The position numbers and the translations under genes were made by a program. Shown piece by piece: positions 35,531 to 47,858 of a stretch of 64,000 nt of DNA. How positions within the stretch are numbered: position 1 is the first letter of the stretch; each line of letters begins with the position of its first letter. Below the pieces are notes generated by a model. It saw nothing but the letters and a program-made list of their open reading frames with translations. It did not search any database and was not told the origin of the DNA. The stretch is from Rhizomys pruinosus (Eukaryota > Chordata > Mammalia > Rodentia > Spalacidae). The stretch covers positions 4,027,582 through 4,091,581 of the forward strand of contig VZQC01010425.1 in assembly GCA_009823505.1 (NCBI GenBank), read 5' to 3'.

Positions 35531-36222
35531 TCACAATGGTAATATAGCTTGACTTGGGAATCTTTCTTTTTTGTGATTACTACTTTCCCACAAATAACTC
35601 CTTATTAGAGTTTACCCTAGGCTCTGTTGTGTTCTATTTCTATGAATCAAGTATGTACACATGATGACAGTCTTACCTCTTCCTTTTCAGCTCTTGTGCT
35701 TTTCTTTTTCTTGTCTTATTGCATGGTCTATGGCATTGTATTGATATCAAATAAGTTGCATGCTATGGTAGGCCTTACAGGTGGGTCTAGTGGTGGACAT
35801 TAGAATTATTTTCAGAACTGAGGCTTTCTGGACTCTCTTCAACTAAAAGGTAACATGGGAGAGAGTTTCCCAAGTCTTCCCACCTGTAATTAAGTTGGGT
35901 CAGAGACTCAAATGCAAAGGAGACATAAGCTAGGAACAAGATAATACTAACACCAACATGAATTAATGTTTCACCACTGCTGTGTTAATGAATGCAGCAA
36001 CTACTTTCTTGGGATGTTTTCTTATAGAGCACATTCCTTCTTTTCTTCTTTTGAATGCTGACTGTGTCTTATGATAGTAGGTCCCATCAAAGTAGTCATG
36101 ATTGACAGAAGACAAGAACTGGGCTCACACAACGGATTTATGCAGTTTTTAATGCTAACTTTTTAACAGGAGAACAATTTTCTTTGTGCTATATTTTGCT
36201 CTCCTTAAAAGTTTGATTTTGA

Positions 36223-36344
36223 GCGAGGCATGGTGGTACACGCATTTAGTCTCATCGCTCGGGAGGCAGAGGCAGGCAGATCTATGTGAGTTCTAGGCCA
36301 GCTGGGACTAAAAGAGACCCTGTCTCAAAAAGACCAAAAAAAAA
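36223..36344 (+). repeat. B1 SINE, internally deleted, with TSD
   Basis: Plus-strand B1 missing about 25 bp at 'gagttctaggccagctggg'. Flanked by the perfect 16-bp duplication aaaagtttgattttga at 36207-36222 and 36345-36360. Confidence 0.92.
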
Positions 36345-38329
36345 AAAAGTTTGATTTTGAAAAGTCATAAAGGATTCCTTCCAGTGTTAGCTAGGTTTCT
36401 GAATGAATATTATACTTCTGACATTAGCAGTAGTTCAAAGGCATGCTAGATTTGGGGGACAGTGGAGCCCACTAACAAGCTCAGTTGGAGGACTTCACCA
36501 TCTAACCCACAATGATATTACTAGAAGCCCCAAATCCTCTGGCAGGAACAAAAGTCAGTTCCAAGTGGTGAGAAGTGGATGTGGGAAGTATGGCAGCCTG
36601 CCGAAGGCTTGCTTCTAGGATGGGTGAGTCCCACTGGGGTGAGCTATTCCTGAGTGTCCAGAGCACCCCTACTCAGCCTGCATCCTGACCTGTATGCCAT
36701 GAGAAGCTCCCTGATGCTGACTGTAGCCCCCTCTTGTGAATGCCACCCTTCCTCACCCTGCCTCACCTTGCCTTGCCTTACCTTACCTTGTTGCTAGGCA
36801 GGACACTTCACAGAATCTGATATTTGCCTCCTACTGGTAAAATTCATTCTCTGTATTCTTGGAAGGCACCATGGCCTCTGCTGCCACTGTGCTAGGACCT
36901 CGTGTCCATCCCACATCCCGTCATGCTAAATCCTGGGTCCTCCACAAGTGTGTGGTAACTGTCAGCCATGCTGAACATCAGCAGCTGGCCTGGTGCCTAC
37001 AGACTCCCACATCTCTTCTCCACTTCCCTCCACAGGGGTGGCTTCTTGTAGCACCTTTTCTTCTTCAGACATCTCCTGACTTTCTAAGATACTTGTAGCA
37101 AGCCTATCTGCCAATACCAAACTCCCAAGCCTTATGGAAGGAAGGGTAGCCCACAGCCGAGGGCCTGTCTCAGCACCCGAAGGTACATGACCTTCGCTAT
37201 GGGCCGTGGATATTCCCTATACCAGGATACCTTTGCCATGTTTCTTGGTGTGGCCTTTCAAAGTCATATCTGCTTCTCTGTAGGTCTGGTTATAAATGGA
37301 GTGTCCTCGTGTCTAATCGTGACATAATCCCTGGGGTAGGTGTTTAAGGATCGTGACCACAAGTTATCTCCCCTGTGGATCTAGGAAGTAGGATGAAGAC
37401 TGTTCTCAGTCAACAGTGCAAAAAACCAGATCCATCCAGAAAGTTAAGCTGATAGTGGTACGGTAGCATCCAAGCGACCTGACTCCAGGGCTTGCTCCTC
37501 GTTATAGTTGAACACAGTTACAGAGAGTGGTTATGATGCATGGGGAACAGGCTGTATGCACTGTGCACAAGTGCCTAATACACTGCCTGGACTCAGAGGC
37601 CATTGGGCAATACTCGTGCAGTTAGCCTCCATGGTGCTGGGTTCACATGCCACTAGGCTAGGCTGCTTGGAAGCCAGTCAAGACATGAACTCCTAAACTT
37701 GAGGTTCTGGTTTTCGAAGCACTTTTTTTTTTTTGGCCTGTCAATCCCAGCAGACCTAGACTGTATTCAGTTATCTGTCTGTGAGTGTTGTTGCTCAGTA
37801 CACATTGGACAGTACTTGTAGCATGTGCTAACGAGTCTATCCCAAAGCCTTTTGATGACTACCCAACACAGGTCTACACAGGAGAGCAGGTTCATGGCCA
37901 TGTTCACAGAGGCTTTCCACAAACGTATTCATAGCAAGAAGCAACTTCCGTTCCCAAGTGGCAGACAGTTCCACTCCTTTCTACCCATCAGAGCTTCCAC
38001 AATATTCACTTACAATGTACAACAGCTAAGCACACTTGCTCCTTGCCAGATAGATCTGTAATCCTAGAAGCCTGGACAAAACTGTTTTGCAGACTATTGT
38101 AAGAATAGTTGAGAAAATCCCAGTGCATCCCTGAAACAAATGCTAGGCAGGCAATATCTGTGAGCGTTTGGCTTGTGACAAGCTTTAGCTGCAAGAGGAA
38201 TGGATGATCTAACAAAAGTATGGGGAAGCATTTTAGATAGAGTGCCATCTCAGTTCTGTAGAAAGAAACTCAAAGGCCAGAGGACAGAAGCTGAGTGTCC
38301 TCTGCTCCACTTCAGACCAGGCCCCTCGG

Positions 38330-38339
38330 TGACTCAGCA
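38330..38339 (+). promoter_or_regulatory. AP-1/MARE-type motif
   Basis: TGACTCAGCA, an exact NF-E2/MARE core within non-repeat, moderately GC-rich sequence of the COL4A2 intron. Single-motif evidence only. Confidence 0.25.
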
Positions 38340-38776
38340 TGCCCAGGGCTTCAGGTGACAGAGCAGGAGACAGAAAGCCCCAGACCAGCTGCAGCTGACC
38401 CCTGGCCTGTGCCCTCTGCAGACACAATCTCTACCCGTGTCCTTGCTGCTTGCCCCTGGCTTTCCCATGCTCTGGGAGCTGCAGCACTATTGCTAACTGA
38501 CCCCCAGGTCAGCAGCTTGCTGACCAGTGGATACTCGGGCCTGCTGACATCCCCTCACGGGGATAGCCACCTGCCTGCTCTCCTGACACAAGTCACTCTC
38601 GAGCTCTCCTTATGGAATTCTTGGAGTTCTCTGGTGCCTTGGGTGATCGATGACCTATGGACTCTATCTTAGAGTGTGCACTCTGGGTTGCCCCCATGGC
38701 AACAGTGAGGGCTTTGGCACCTGTCTCTAAGAGGGTAACACGTACCCTTGAAGAAGACAAAATCTGGGGATGAATT

Positions 38777-38873
38777 TTTATTTGTCTTTTTAGACAGAAT
38801 TTCACTGTGTGGTCTGGACTGACTTTAAACTGATGGTTTTCCTGCCTCTGCCTCCTCAGAGCTGTGTTTCAGG
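38777..38873 (-). repeat. Old B1 fragment
   Basis: 'agacagaatttcactgtgtg' and 'cctgcctctgcctcctcag' in antisense order. Strongly diverged. Confidence 0.55.
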
Positions 38874-38878
38874 TTAGG

Positions 38879-39052
38879 TGTTTTTTTGTTGTTTTTGTTT
38901 TTTTTTTGTCTTTTTGAGACAGGGTTTCCCTGTAGCCCCAGCTGGCCTAGAACTCACTATGTAGACCAAGCTGGCCTTGAACTCACAGAGATCCACCTGC
39001 CTCTGCCTCCCAAGTGCTAGCATTAAAGGTGTGCACCACCACACCCAGCTCA
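38879..39052 (-). repeat. B1 SINE
   Basis: Antisense B1 with a long T-rich tail, ending 'caccaccacacccagct'. A short duplication caggttag lies on both sides. Confidence 0.92.
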
Positions 39053-40083
39053 GGTTAGTTTTGTTACACACCTTCTTCAGAGGGCTTTAAACTGCTTCTT
39101 AGATACTGTTTCATTGTCTTCATCACATGTGTATCAAGTAAGGATGGGAAGGAGGTAACTTCAACAAGCAAGGTTCAAAGGTCACCACCAAAGCCTACTT
39201 ATATTGGACTTTGCTTCCAGTAGCAATGAAGCCCCTACCCTCAGATGGTCACTCAGTTGCACCTCCTTTTCCTGTCTGCCTGGAGCTGTTTGTATGTATG
39301 CATGGTCCCAGACAGTTTGGGAATTTTTTTTTTCTTTTCAATTAACTTTTTTTTTTCCTCCAGGCTATACTGAATTATTTTCTCCACGCCTCTGGAACAT
39401 TAATGCAGAGAATTAAGAGTTGACCATTTCCTCTTTTCCTGGAAAATATTCTAATGACTCTCTTTAATAATATGTCTGATTGTGTGTGTCAGGCATAGCC
39501 GATCTTTCATGAGCAAGCAGGGAAACAGGACCACACTACCCTCAGAATACCGAATATAATGGTACTATTCATTCAAATAGATGAATAAAAAAGTGAGAAG
39601 TGAATATCAAAAATGAAGTGGAACAAGCAAGTTTTCATGGGGTCCTTAAAACAAATTGTGCTTTAGAGGCTGGCACGGTGGCTTTGCCCGTCAGAGCTGT
39701 CGGCGCCAACTTGGGCTGGCTTCTCTTGCTCTAGTTCTGATCCTTGCAACAGCTGGTCAGGTCATCCTGATTACACCCACAGAGCACTGTGTCACAGAGG
39801 CAAGGAAAACGTTCAGCTGCTCTGTGTCCTGAGGAAGACGGGTCCCCTTCTGTCTGCATCTGAGGCTATGGAGGGTCCTACCAAGGACCTCACCCTGAGA
39901 CTTCTTGGTTCTGGGACCCTAGCTTCTCAGCCTCAGATCTGTCCAGAGCCTTGAGCAGAGGAGAGCTGTCTTCCACCGTGGTGAGCTGCTGCACTGGCCT
40001 TCATGCCTGACAGCAGCTTTGGCCTCTGCGTGCCTCCGTGGGCTTCCCCACTTGCTTAGCTGTGGGTCAGAACAGAAGTTTCT

Positions 40084-40344
40084 TTTTTTTTTTTTAATTT
40101 TTTTTTTAATTAATTTTATTTATTTCTGTATTTGTATGAATGTACTGTCTGCATGCAAGTCTGTGCACCCGTGTCGTGCAACGCCGCGGAAGTCAGAAGA
40201 GGGTCTCAGATTCCCCTGGAACTGGAGTTCTCCTGGAATTGGAGCTTCGGACGGTTCTCAGCCGCCATATGGGTGCTGGGGATCGAACCCGGGTCCTCTG
40301 TAAGAGCGGTCGGCGCTCTTAACCGCTAGGCTATCTCTCTAGCC
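40084..40344 (-). repeat. tRNA-derived SINE with internal duplication and TSD
   Basis: Antisense. Flanked by the perfect 16-bp duplication cagaacagaagtttct at 40068-40083 and 40345-40360. It shares with 5759-6003 a tandem 17-bp duplication (within 40211-40247). CpGs are still intact, suggesting youth. Confidence 0.93.
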
Positions 40345-40504
40345 CAGAACAGAAGTTTCTAAATGCACCTGTGAGTACTCGTACTGGCCGTGTGTACCTG
40401 AGATGACACGTGCAGTGAATCCCTGCAGTCTGCTCTCTGTGCGTCCCCGCATCCCCAGCAGTTTCCAGAGCAGATTTGGAAGAAGCAAACACTTCAGTTG
40501 TCGG

Positions 40505-40560
40505 GCCTGAGATGTAGCTCAGTGTTAGAGTACTTGCCTAAAATGTGCTTTAGTTTGGCC
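40505..40560 (+). repeat. ID-like SINE fragment
   Basis: 'gagatgtagctcagtgttag' then 'agtacttgcct' matches the ID element A-box region. The 3' part is lost. Confidence 0.5.
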
Positions 40561-40564
40561 CTGA

Positions 40565-40885
40565 AGTCTCCCCCACAGGCTGGTGTGTTGAGCACTAGGT
40601 CTCCCGCTGGTGGCACTGCTTGGGGAGCTTGTGAAACCTTTAGGAGACGGGGCCCAGCTGGGGAACATAGATGCATGGAGAGCAGACCTTTGAAGGTCGG
40701 AGCCTGGCTCCTAGCCCACTCTGCTTCCTGTCCACTATGATGTGAACAGGCTCCCACACACAACCCCATTGCTATGAACCAACCTGCTCCACCACAAGAG
40801 CCTGAGACCGGGAGCCAAAATAAAGCTTTCTTCCTTTACATTGCTTCTGTCAGGTAGTGTGGTCACAGCAGCACATGTTACAAAC
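40565..40885 (+). repeat. Possible URR1-like hAT transposon remnant
   Basis: The 3' part 'gccaaaataaagctttcttc' followed by 'ttgcttctgtcaggtag' and 'tcacagcag' resembles rodent URR1-type non-autonomous hAT elements. Recognition is from memory of the family. Confidence 0.35.
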
Positions 40886-41839
40886 AAAGCCCAGCCTGGG
40901 GTAAGAGGCAGAAGTGAGGACCTCAGAGACTGGGCATTTGAGATTGGGGGTGCGCAGCCCTCTGCAGCCAGAGAAAGGAGAGAGGGGAGTTAGGAGTAAC
41001 TCTGTGCTGACTTGTAAGCCTTGGTTTTACAAGGGCAAGGGTGCCCAGTTCTCTGTGCCCAGAAGACAGGAGCTCCTCCTTCCCCCTCTAGCCCTCCCCT
41101 CCCCCCGAGCCCTGGCTCTTTCCTGGCTGCTGGCCTGTAGAACATGCTGAGATAGAAGCTAGGTTTTTATTTGGGGTTTTGTTCTGATTTCTTGTGTATC
41201 TGAAAGTCAGTTTCTGGGAGAATTGTATGTCCTGTAAAAGGAAGGAAACAGTGCACTAGAGTGGGAATCGGTGGCTTGAGGTTGGCAGATCTCAATTTTC
41301 TTTGGGTTCTGTGGTCTAGGCCTTCAGCACCCACTAATGCCTCAGTAGGAAATGAGGGGCTGCTTAGCAACATCTCTTCAGGGTACTGCTTGTCACAGAT
41401 GAGCTTAAAATGGAGCTCAGAGGAAATTCAGTTGTTTATTTCTAAGTGGAAAAAACAACTGGGACCACATGTATGCTGTAAATCAGTTTGCAGAAAAGAC
41501 CAAATCAGATCATTGAAAGAGGACATGAGACAGACAGCGTGTCCTCAAAGCAGTTACTGTAACAAGTTTTCCAAATGGAGAGGGGGTCTTCAAGGTTTTG
41601 CACACTTGGTACTTAGTTGAAGGAAGTCAGCTAAGGTGTGTCTACAGCACCCAGCCTTACTGTGATTATCCCATGTCCCCAGAGCCCTTCTAGGGGCTCC
41701 GGCATCTTTGCAGCTGCTGTTCCTCACAAGATAAGACCAGGAGACACACACTCACCTCCACCTTCACCAGCTCTCTTTCTCTGTCAGCCCAAGACCTAGC
41801 CAAAGAGAAAAAGAGCCCAAAGTAGATCACTAGGAAAGG

Positions 41840-41995
41840 GCTGGCCATCTCAGTGCTCAGGAGGCTGAAGCAGGAGAATTACAAGCTTGAGGGCAGCCTG
41901 GGCTACAGAGTAGAACCTTGTGTTGGGGGTAAGGATAATCACTTGTCTTTGAGACTAGCCTGGGCTATAGGCTGGGACCTTGTGGGGAGAGAGAG
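41840..41995 (+). repeat. Old B1-like repeat
   Basis: 'tcagtgctcaggaggctgaa' and 'ggcagcctgggctacagag' follow the B1 order with divergence. Confidence 0.5.
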
Positions 41996-43198
41996 GGAGA
42001 GAGAAAAAGAGAAAAATAATCTCTTATTTTTTCCAGTCTAAAAATTGAGCTTGAGCTTGGGGTGCTGGTGACTAGACGGGGCCTGGAGCATACGGCCCTT
42101 TAGTAGGCTTGGTGTAAGGAAAACTCAGTGAAGGAGGTGGAATGGAGGAGCTGGGGGTCTTCTGACCTTTGGGGGACTACCCAAGTATACATCATCCATA
42201 CCTGTTTAGGAAAATTCTAGAAAGTAAAGCTTTTTAGAATGAGGCTATGTAAACCAGTCATGGATCAAGTTCCCTTAGCTCCCTGGGGGACTCCCCAAAC
42301 TATTAAGAAACAATAATACAATTTATACTGATTGGAAGGTTTATCTTGGCCTATGATAACACCATAAGTGTGGCTGAGTCTTGGGAGGGCCATAATAAGC
42401 AAGCAGTAAGGGGTTCTATAGCTCCCAAGTGTTCAAACCTCTGGTCCAGCAGTCACCTGATGTCACAGGCAGCCCAGGCTGTAGATATCACTCTGTGTAA
42501 CCACATCTTAACCGTAATTTACTGCTGTAGATAACAGCTGCCTTTAAAGGATGTCTCATTATGAAGATGTAAAGAAAAAGGATGAGGCAAGTTGTCAGGA
42601 AGCTTGGGACTGCTGGGAGTGTAGAGAATCAGAGTTACATGTTACAATTCCTCCAGGAAGACCAGTGGGGACTTGGTCCCCAGGGATACCTGGCATCCTC
42701 CTGTAGCAAAACATTCCGGCTCCTTGAGCGGCATCCCTAGGTGCTCCTCCTACTCCTGGAGATACTCTAGCCCTCAGAACAATCCAGGCAGAAAGCAGAA
42801 CTCTCTTGTGTGTCACAATTGTTCAGAAAGATACAGAGGATATTTTAAAAAAAGTTTTGGGGGTCCTCGTGTACCCTAAATGGTTAAGCTGCCTGAAAGT
42901 CCCTCTGGAATGTATGCACATGTCCTCTGACCGGCTCCAGGTCTCCCTGAACTGCCTGTTACATGATCCCAGGGGCACCACTTGCCCAGACTTCAAAAGA
43001 CCCTGGCCCTTTCTGCATCTGCCTAGGGCATTTGGGGATTGATACTGAGCAAAAGGATAGTCCATTAAGGGACAGACCTCAGCAAATGGGAGGAAGGATG
43101 CAGCAGGCTCAACCAGGCTGGACGTTTATGGTGTGCAAGGGAGCTGCAGTTCCCGGCAGTGGCCTCCTCCCTGGGTAGAGCTTTGGGTGAAAGGAGCC

Positions 43199-43224
43199 GC
43201 TGAGTCATGAGGAAGTCAGGAAGG
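43199..43224 (+). promoter_or_regulatory. AP-1 site beside ETS-type motifs
   Basis: GCTGAGTCA (43199-43207) is followed within 2 bp by GAGGAAGT and then AGGAAGG. AP-1/ETS composites are common in enhancers of endothelial and mesenchymal genes. Activity here is inference. Confidence 0.3.
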
Positions 43225-44256
43225 AGGCAGGCGAGACCCTTTGCTGGACTGCTCCTTGAGGAAAATGGTGATGTCACTGCCTGAAACACAAAGGCCACTG
43301 CAAAGTGGGTCTAAGCCACCAAATACTACAGCCCTTCTGAAATGCCCCTCAGCCATCAGACATCAGACTGACCCCCTCTGCGTCTGTTCTGTCCGCACAT
43401 TGTCCCCGTGAAAGCTCTGCATCCTCTGTTCTGTCCCAGGGTGTCACTGGAGTCAGGAAGTCTCTATGATGGGCTTCCTGGCCAGAAGGTGACATGATCC
43501 AAGCCCAGAGAAAATCACCATGAATAAACAATCCATACCTGGTAATAGAAAGAACTGCACATGCTTGACATCATTAAAGTAACTTCATCCGTACAATGCA
43601 GAGAAATAAGCACATCTCAAATTCAAAGGCAAGAGTTGGGGTCAGAGTCACCCCCTCCCCTGTGCTGATCCCATAACCTCTCCTACACATTGTTTCCTGT
43701 GGTTGAGTGTCTGTGGATCCTGTCCCTGACCACCAAGAGCAGGGACCTGCTTGTTTTCAGCTCTCTGGCTCTGAGCAGACATCTGGGAATGTTCTCAATG
43801 TCATTCAGAAGGAGGGTGCATTGGTGAGAAAGATGCAGTAATGTGTTCCAGTGGGAAAGCAAGAATTCTAGGTTTGACAGGCCAGGAACATAGATCGGTG
43901 GGAGGGCCCTTGCCTGGCATACATGAGACTCTGGATTCAAAAACCCGCCAGACCAAACTGCTGTGTCAGAGCAAGTCCTTTTCCTCCCTACTGGTCTGGA
44001 GATGTTTGAACTTTATCAGTTTCCCCTTGCAGTAACATTTCCTGGCTTTTGTTGGACTGTGGCACAGACTCTGTTTTGAAAGGACAGGAGCATAATAAAA
44101 ACGGATATGAAAGAAGGGCGAGATGACATCACTTAAAATATTTGAGGAAGTCCACTCTTGGGTGTTTTTAATCTCAACATGTTATTTATTTGTGGTGTGA
44201 TAAGAGCACTTTTGATACAAACAGGGACTTGCTCAGACAGTATTCATGAACTTTTT

Positions 44257-44970
44257 TTAAATCTTGGGCTCATAGCAATAAATAGAAAATAGGGATCTTG
44301 GGTCGAGTCCCAAAAGTCCCTGGCTTGTTGATTGACCTTAGAGACAAGGTTTTAGTTAAGCTTCTTTTTTTTTTTCTGCTTTTCTTTTTTTTTTTTTTAA
44401 TTAAATTAGTTTTTATTGATGCTTTGTGCATTTCATACATTTTTTCCAATTCAGTTCAGGCTTATTTCCCTTTCCTTCCCCCCCCCCATCCCAGATCATG
44501 CATTCTGCCATAACTGTCCTGCATCTTTCTCTCAGTTTTTTTTTCATTTTTAGCTATAAGTGATAATCCATGAGTACAAGCATCCTTCATGCAAAACCTA
44601 TCTGCAGGCTGTTGTGCCCAAACACCTACAGCCCCACCATCCAGTGGGGGGTGACAGGTTGTTTGTTCAATCAAGTTGATCAAATGAGTGTCCAGACTAC
44701 ATTGCTGTAGTTTCACCATTCACCCCAATCGCAGCCCTTACATTCTACCACGCCCCCTCTTCCGCAGGTTGTTCCCTAGGCTTAGAAAAGGGGCACAGGT
44801 GGATGAGAGGTAAAACAGTCCACTCTCTCTGGAGCTGTTGACTTGGACTCTGGTCAATTCTGGCTGTTTCCTTTCATGGGCTGACAGTTTGTCCAGGAAT
44901 AACCTTTCGATCCTACTGGCCTGGCGCGTTATGGCGTCCATAGTTAAGCTTCTTAAACTATGCCTAAGCC
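44257..44970 (+). repeat. Local duplication copy A (MIR-like), interrupted by L1
   Basis: 44257-44366 plus 44955-44970 aligns with 45928-46046 plus 46293-46308, at roughly 90% by eye. It contains a B-box-like 'gggtcgagtcc' and 'attgaccttagagacaagg', so it may derive from MIR. The A-run at about 44984-45000 lies just beyond. Confidence 0.75.
44367..44940 (-). mobile_element. L1-type 3' end, 574 bp, with TSD
   Basis: Poly-T and the complement of AATAAA lie at the left, and a C-rich (sense G-rich) tract at about 44480-44489. Flanked by the 14-bp duplication tagttaagcttctt at 44353-44366 and 44941-44954. Shares most of its length with 17701-18076. Confidence 0.78.
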
Positions 44971-45319
44971 AGAATTTTTCTTTAAAAAAAAAAAAAAAAA
45001 GATAAATCAGCATGTTAAATGTTTCTCAAAATCTTACCCTAGAGAAATCAATGGAACTTAAGCTATTACCTTGCCAGTGTTAGCTCCATAAGCCATCTAT
45101 AGACTCGTGAGCATTATATGCAGGCTTATTGGATGAAAACTTAAAACATTCCCACGTCTCCATAAACAGTAAGCTCCCTAGACGGTGAGATCCCTGCCTG
45201 CTCTGGTCTATGGGCAAGAGAACCTGGCCTCTCCCTCAGGGGGTGGAAATAAACAAAGATTAAGATTAAGACTAACACTGGGCACATTCTGCCCAGCCCG
45301 CCCTGCCCAGGCATTCTCC

Positions 45320-45445
45320 GGAATTCATCTCCCTTCGGCCTCACAGCACCCCTTGAGGCAGAATGGTAGATCTACCCACTTTGTAAATGAAGAAGCTGCA
45401 GGGCAGGGGTAGCTGCTTCTTGCAAAGCCAGTGGGCTGAATGTTA
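45320..45445 (-). repeat. MIR fragment
   Basis: 'ctcacagcaccccttgaggc', 'tttgtaaatgaagaagctgc' and 'ttgcaaagccagtgggctga' give the antisense MIR order. Confidence 0.6.
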
Positions 45446-45927
45446 GTTAGGTTTGGGGCCCACATACCCCCTCCTAAATGTGGCCCAATTCAAAACAGAC
45501 CATGTTCCTTGTCATATGACCTGTGTGTGAAATGGACCCTGTCTAGCAGTCCCAGGCAAGTTGGAGACACCAGACATCCGGAGGCCCAGGGTCCCCCCAC
45601 TCGCATGCAATGCTTCTGATTATGGATGTGAAGCTGAAAAAGTCATCTTTGTTCTTGCACCAGGTTAGGAGCGTCTGCAGAACCATCTCCTGAAGCTTTG
45701 TAGGCCATTTGCAGACAACACACTCGCTACTGAAAATGTGTGCATGTGCGTTCTAAATGAGCCCCATCGATGGTTGTCAGCAGCCAAAACTTGGTCTAAC
45801 CCTGATCCAGGGCCAACTCGGTGTGTATGACGCTGAGGTCCCCATATGCGTGGCCTCTGAGGATATATCCAACAAGAATTAAAATAAGCCGTGCCCTCTG
45901 CAGAGGGAGGCAAAGAAGATAACAGGA

Positions 45928-46308
45928 TTAAATCTTGGGCTCATAGCAATACATAGAGACTAGGGGTCTTGCCTCGAGTCCCAGAAGACCCTGGCCTGTT
46001 GATTGACCTTAGAGACATGGTTTAGTTTAGCATAGTTAAGCTTCTTTTTTCTTTTTTTCTCTTTTTTTTTTTTTGTGTGTGTGTGTGAATGAGTTCATTG
46101 CCTGTATGTTTATAAGTGCATATGTGTCATGCAATGCCCATGGAGGTCAGAAGAGGGCGTCAGATTTCCCTGGAACTGGAGTTACAGACAGTTGTTAGCT
46201 GCCATGTGGGTGCTGGGAATCGAACCCAGGTCCTCTGCAAGAGCAGCTGGTGCTCTTAACCTCTGAGCCACCTCTCCAGCCCCAAGCTTCTTAAACTATG
46301 CCTATGCC
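45928..46308 (+). repeat. Local duplication copy B, interrupted by a SINE
   Basis: Second copy of the block at 44257. About ten substitutions and one roughly 10-bp indel separate the left arms. The right arm (aaactatgcc...) resumes at 46293. Confidence 0.75.
46047..46283 (-). repeat. tRNA-derived SINE with 9-bp TSD
   Basis: Antisense SINE ending 'gccacctctccagcccc'. Flanked by aagcttctt at 46038-46046 and 46284-46292. It occupies the same nick position as the L1 in copy A. Confidence 0.9.
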
Positions 46309-46330
46309 AAATTGACTGTTGAAAGAGTAG

Positions 46331-46610
46331 CAGAGGAGATGGCCCAGTTGGTAAAGCGCTCGCTGTGTGGCACTGATCTTGAATCCCCAGTGCCCACATA
46401 AAGCCACAGTGGGGAATCCCTGTAATTCCTGTGCTGGTGAATGGGAGATAGGACCCCTGGGGTCAGCCAATCAAACCCAACTGATAAGTTTCAGTTTCAG
46501 TGAGAGACCCTGTCTCAAAAAAATAAGGTGGAGAGTGATTGAGGAAGACACCACCTCTGGCCTCCCACACACAAACACACGAGTGCGTCACACCTATATA
46601 CATGAACGAC
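46331..46610 (+). repeat. RSINE1 / B4-family SINE
   Basis: 'agatggcccagttggtaaag', 'gagagaccctgtctcaaaaa', 'aaggtggagagtgattgagg' and 'acctctggcctcc' define RSINE1. Confidence 0.8.
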
Positions 46611-47467
46611 GGGTGGGCTGTCCGGGGGATAATCACCTAACAGCAGCGCTTTGCCCCACACGCTGAGCATGTCTGCCGGGAACTCTCTTCCCTCCCTGCT
46701 ACGATTCAGAGTAGACTGTTGCAGGTCTCCCAGTGCAGTGGGCAGACTGCTAAAGAGTATGAGGTCACAGCAAAGGAATCCCAAGTGAGGTCATGGACAT
46801 GTCCTTCCAAACACCACCAGGGATGGTGACCTTAGCCAAGCATACACAGGAGAAAAAGCAGAAATTCCAGCCCAGAAGCCAGGCCAGCAGGTGCTTCCAA
46901 AGCCTGTGGTGTTGGTGTCAGAGTGTCACTAGCCCCAGGGCCCCTGTGGCATGGGCAGTCAGGTTTGCAAGGTGAAGGTACGCACATGGAAAACACAGCC
47001 TGCCCGGGCAGGGCACTGCCAGTCTTCACATGCTGATACAAACCAAGACGCTCTGTGCCAGGACCAGTCTCCAGCACACAGAACAGAACTCTTATTGTAT
47101 TGTGGGAAGCATTGCTTGCAATCTCTTTCATTCTCTTCTTCTCAGATCTTTCCCCAAATTTAGTGTGGCAAGAGGGTTCTGAACCAAGCTCTTCAACTAG
47201 GGGCTCTTTGGAAAAAAAAAAAACAGCTTCAAGGATGGATCTGCTCTTTTACAAGCAATGGTAACTTTTCACTTCAGACCTATACATCAACACTACCAGC
47301 ATGCACATCTTCATTTCCAGCCAGAGAATACCAGAACTGACATGCCGTATAAATAATTAGAATTTGGTGTAGGTAGGGTGTGAGGTAATCCCTTTATTAA
47401 ATGATGTCTTGGTAAGCTGTCTCTCACCACCAACTGAATAGCACATACCCAGAATAGCTAATAACTT

Positions 47468-47596
47468 TTTTTTTTTTTAGCCCTAGCTGGCCTGGAACTC
47501 ACTATAGAGACCAGATGGGCCCTGATCTCACAGAGATTCACCTGCCTCTGCCTCCCAAGTACTGAGATTAAAGGATTGAGCCACTAGGCACAACAA
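47468..47596 (-). repeat. B1 SINE, older
   Basis: Antisense with T12 at the left, 'agccctagctggcctggaac' and 'cacctgcctctgcctcccaa'. Confidence 0.85.
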
Positions 47597-47858
47597 GCTA
47601 ACTTTTAAAGGGCATTTGTTCTGAATATAATGTAGGAGATGCTTGTGAATAATTGTATCAGTGGCCTCTGGAATGAAGGCTCAAAGCTTCTAACTAGCCT
47701 GGACCTGAGACAGAACAATATACCTAAGGCTATAACATGGCCACTGTCAAAGACCTTCATAATTAGTCTTTAATGGGGCCAGTTTTCTTACTGATGTGGT
47801 AGGAACACCAACCCATCAAGTATGTGGTAAATAAGCGGCTATCACCAGGCTGCTTTGT

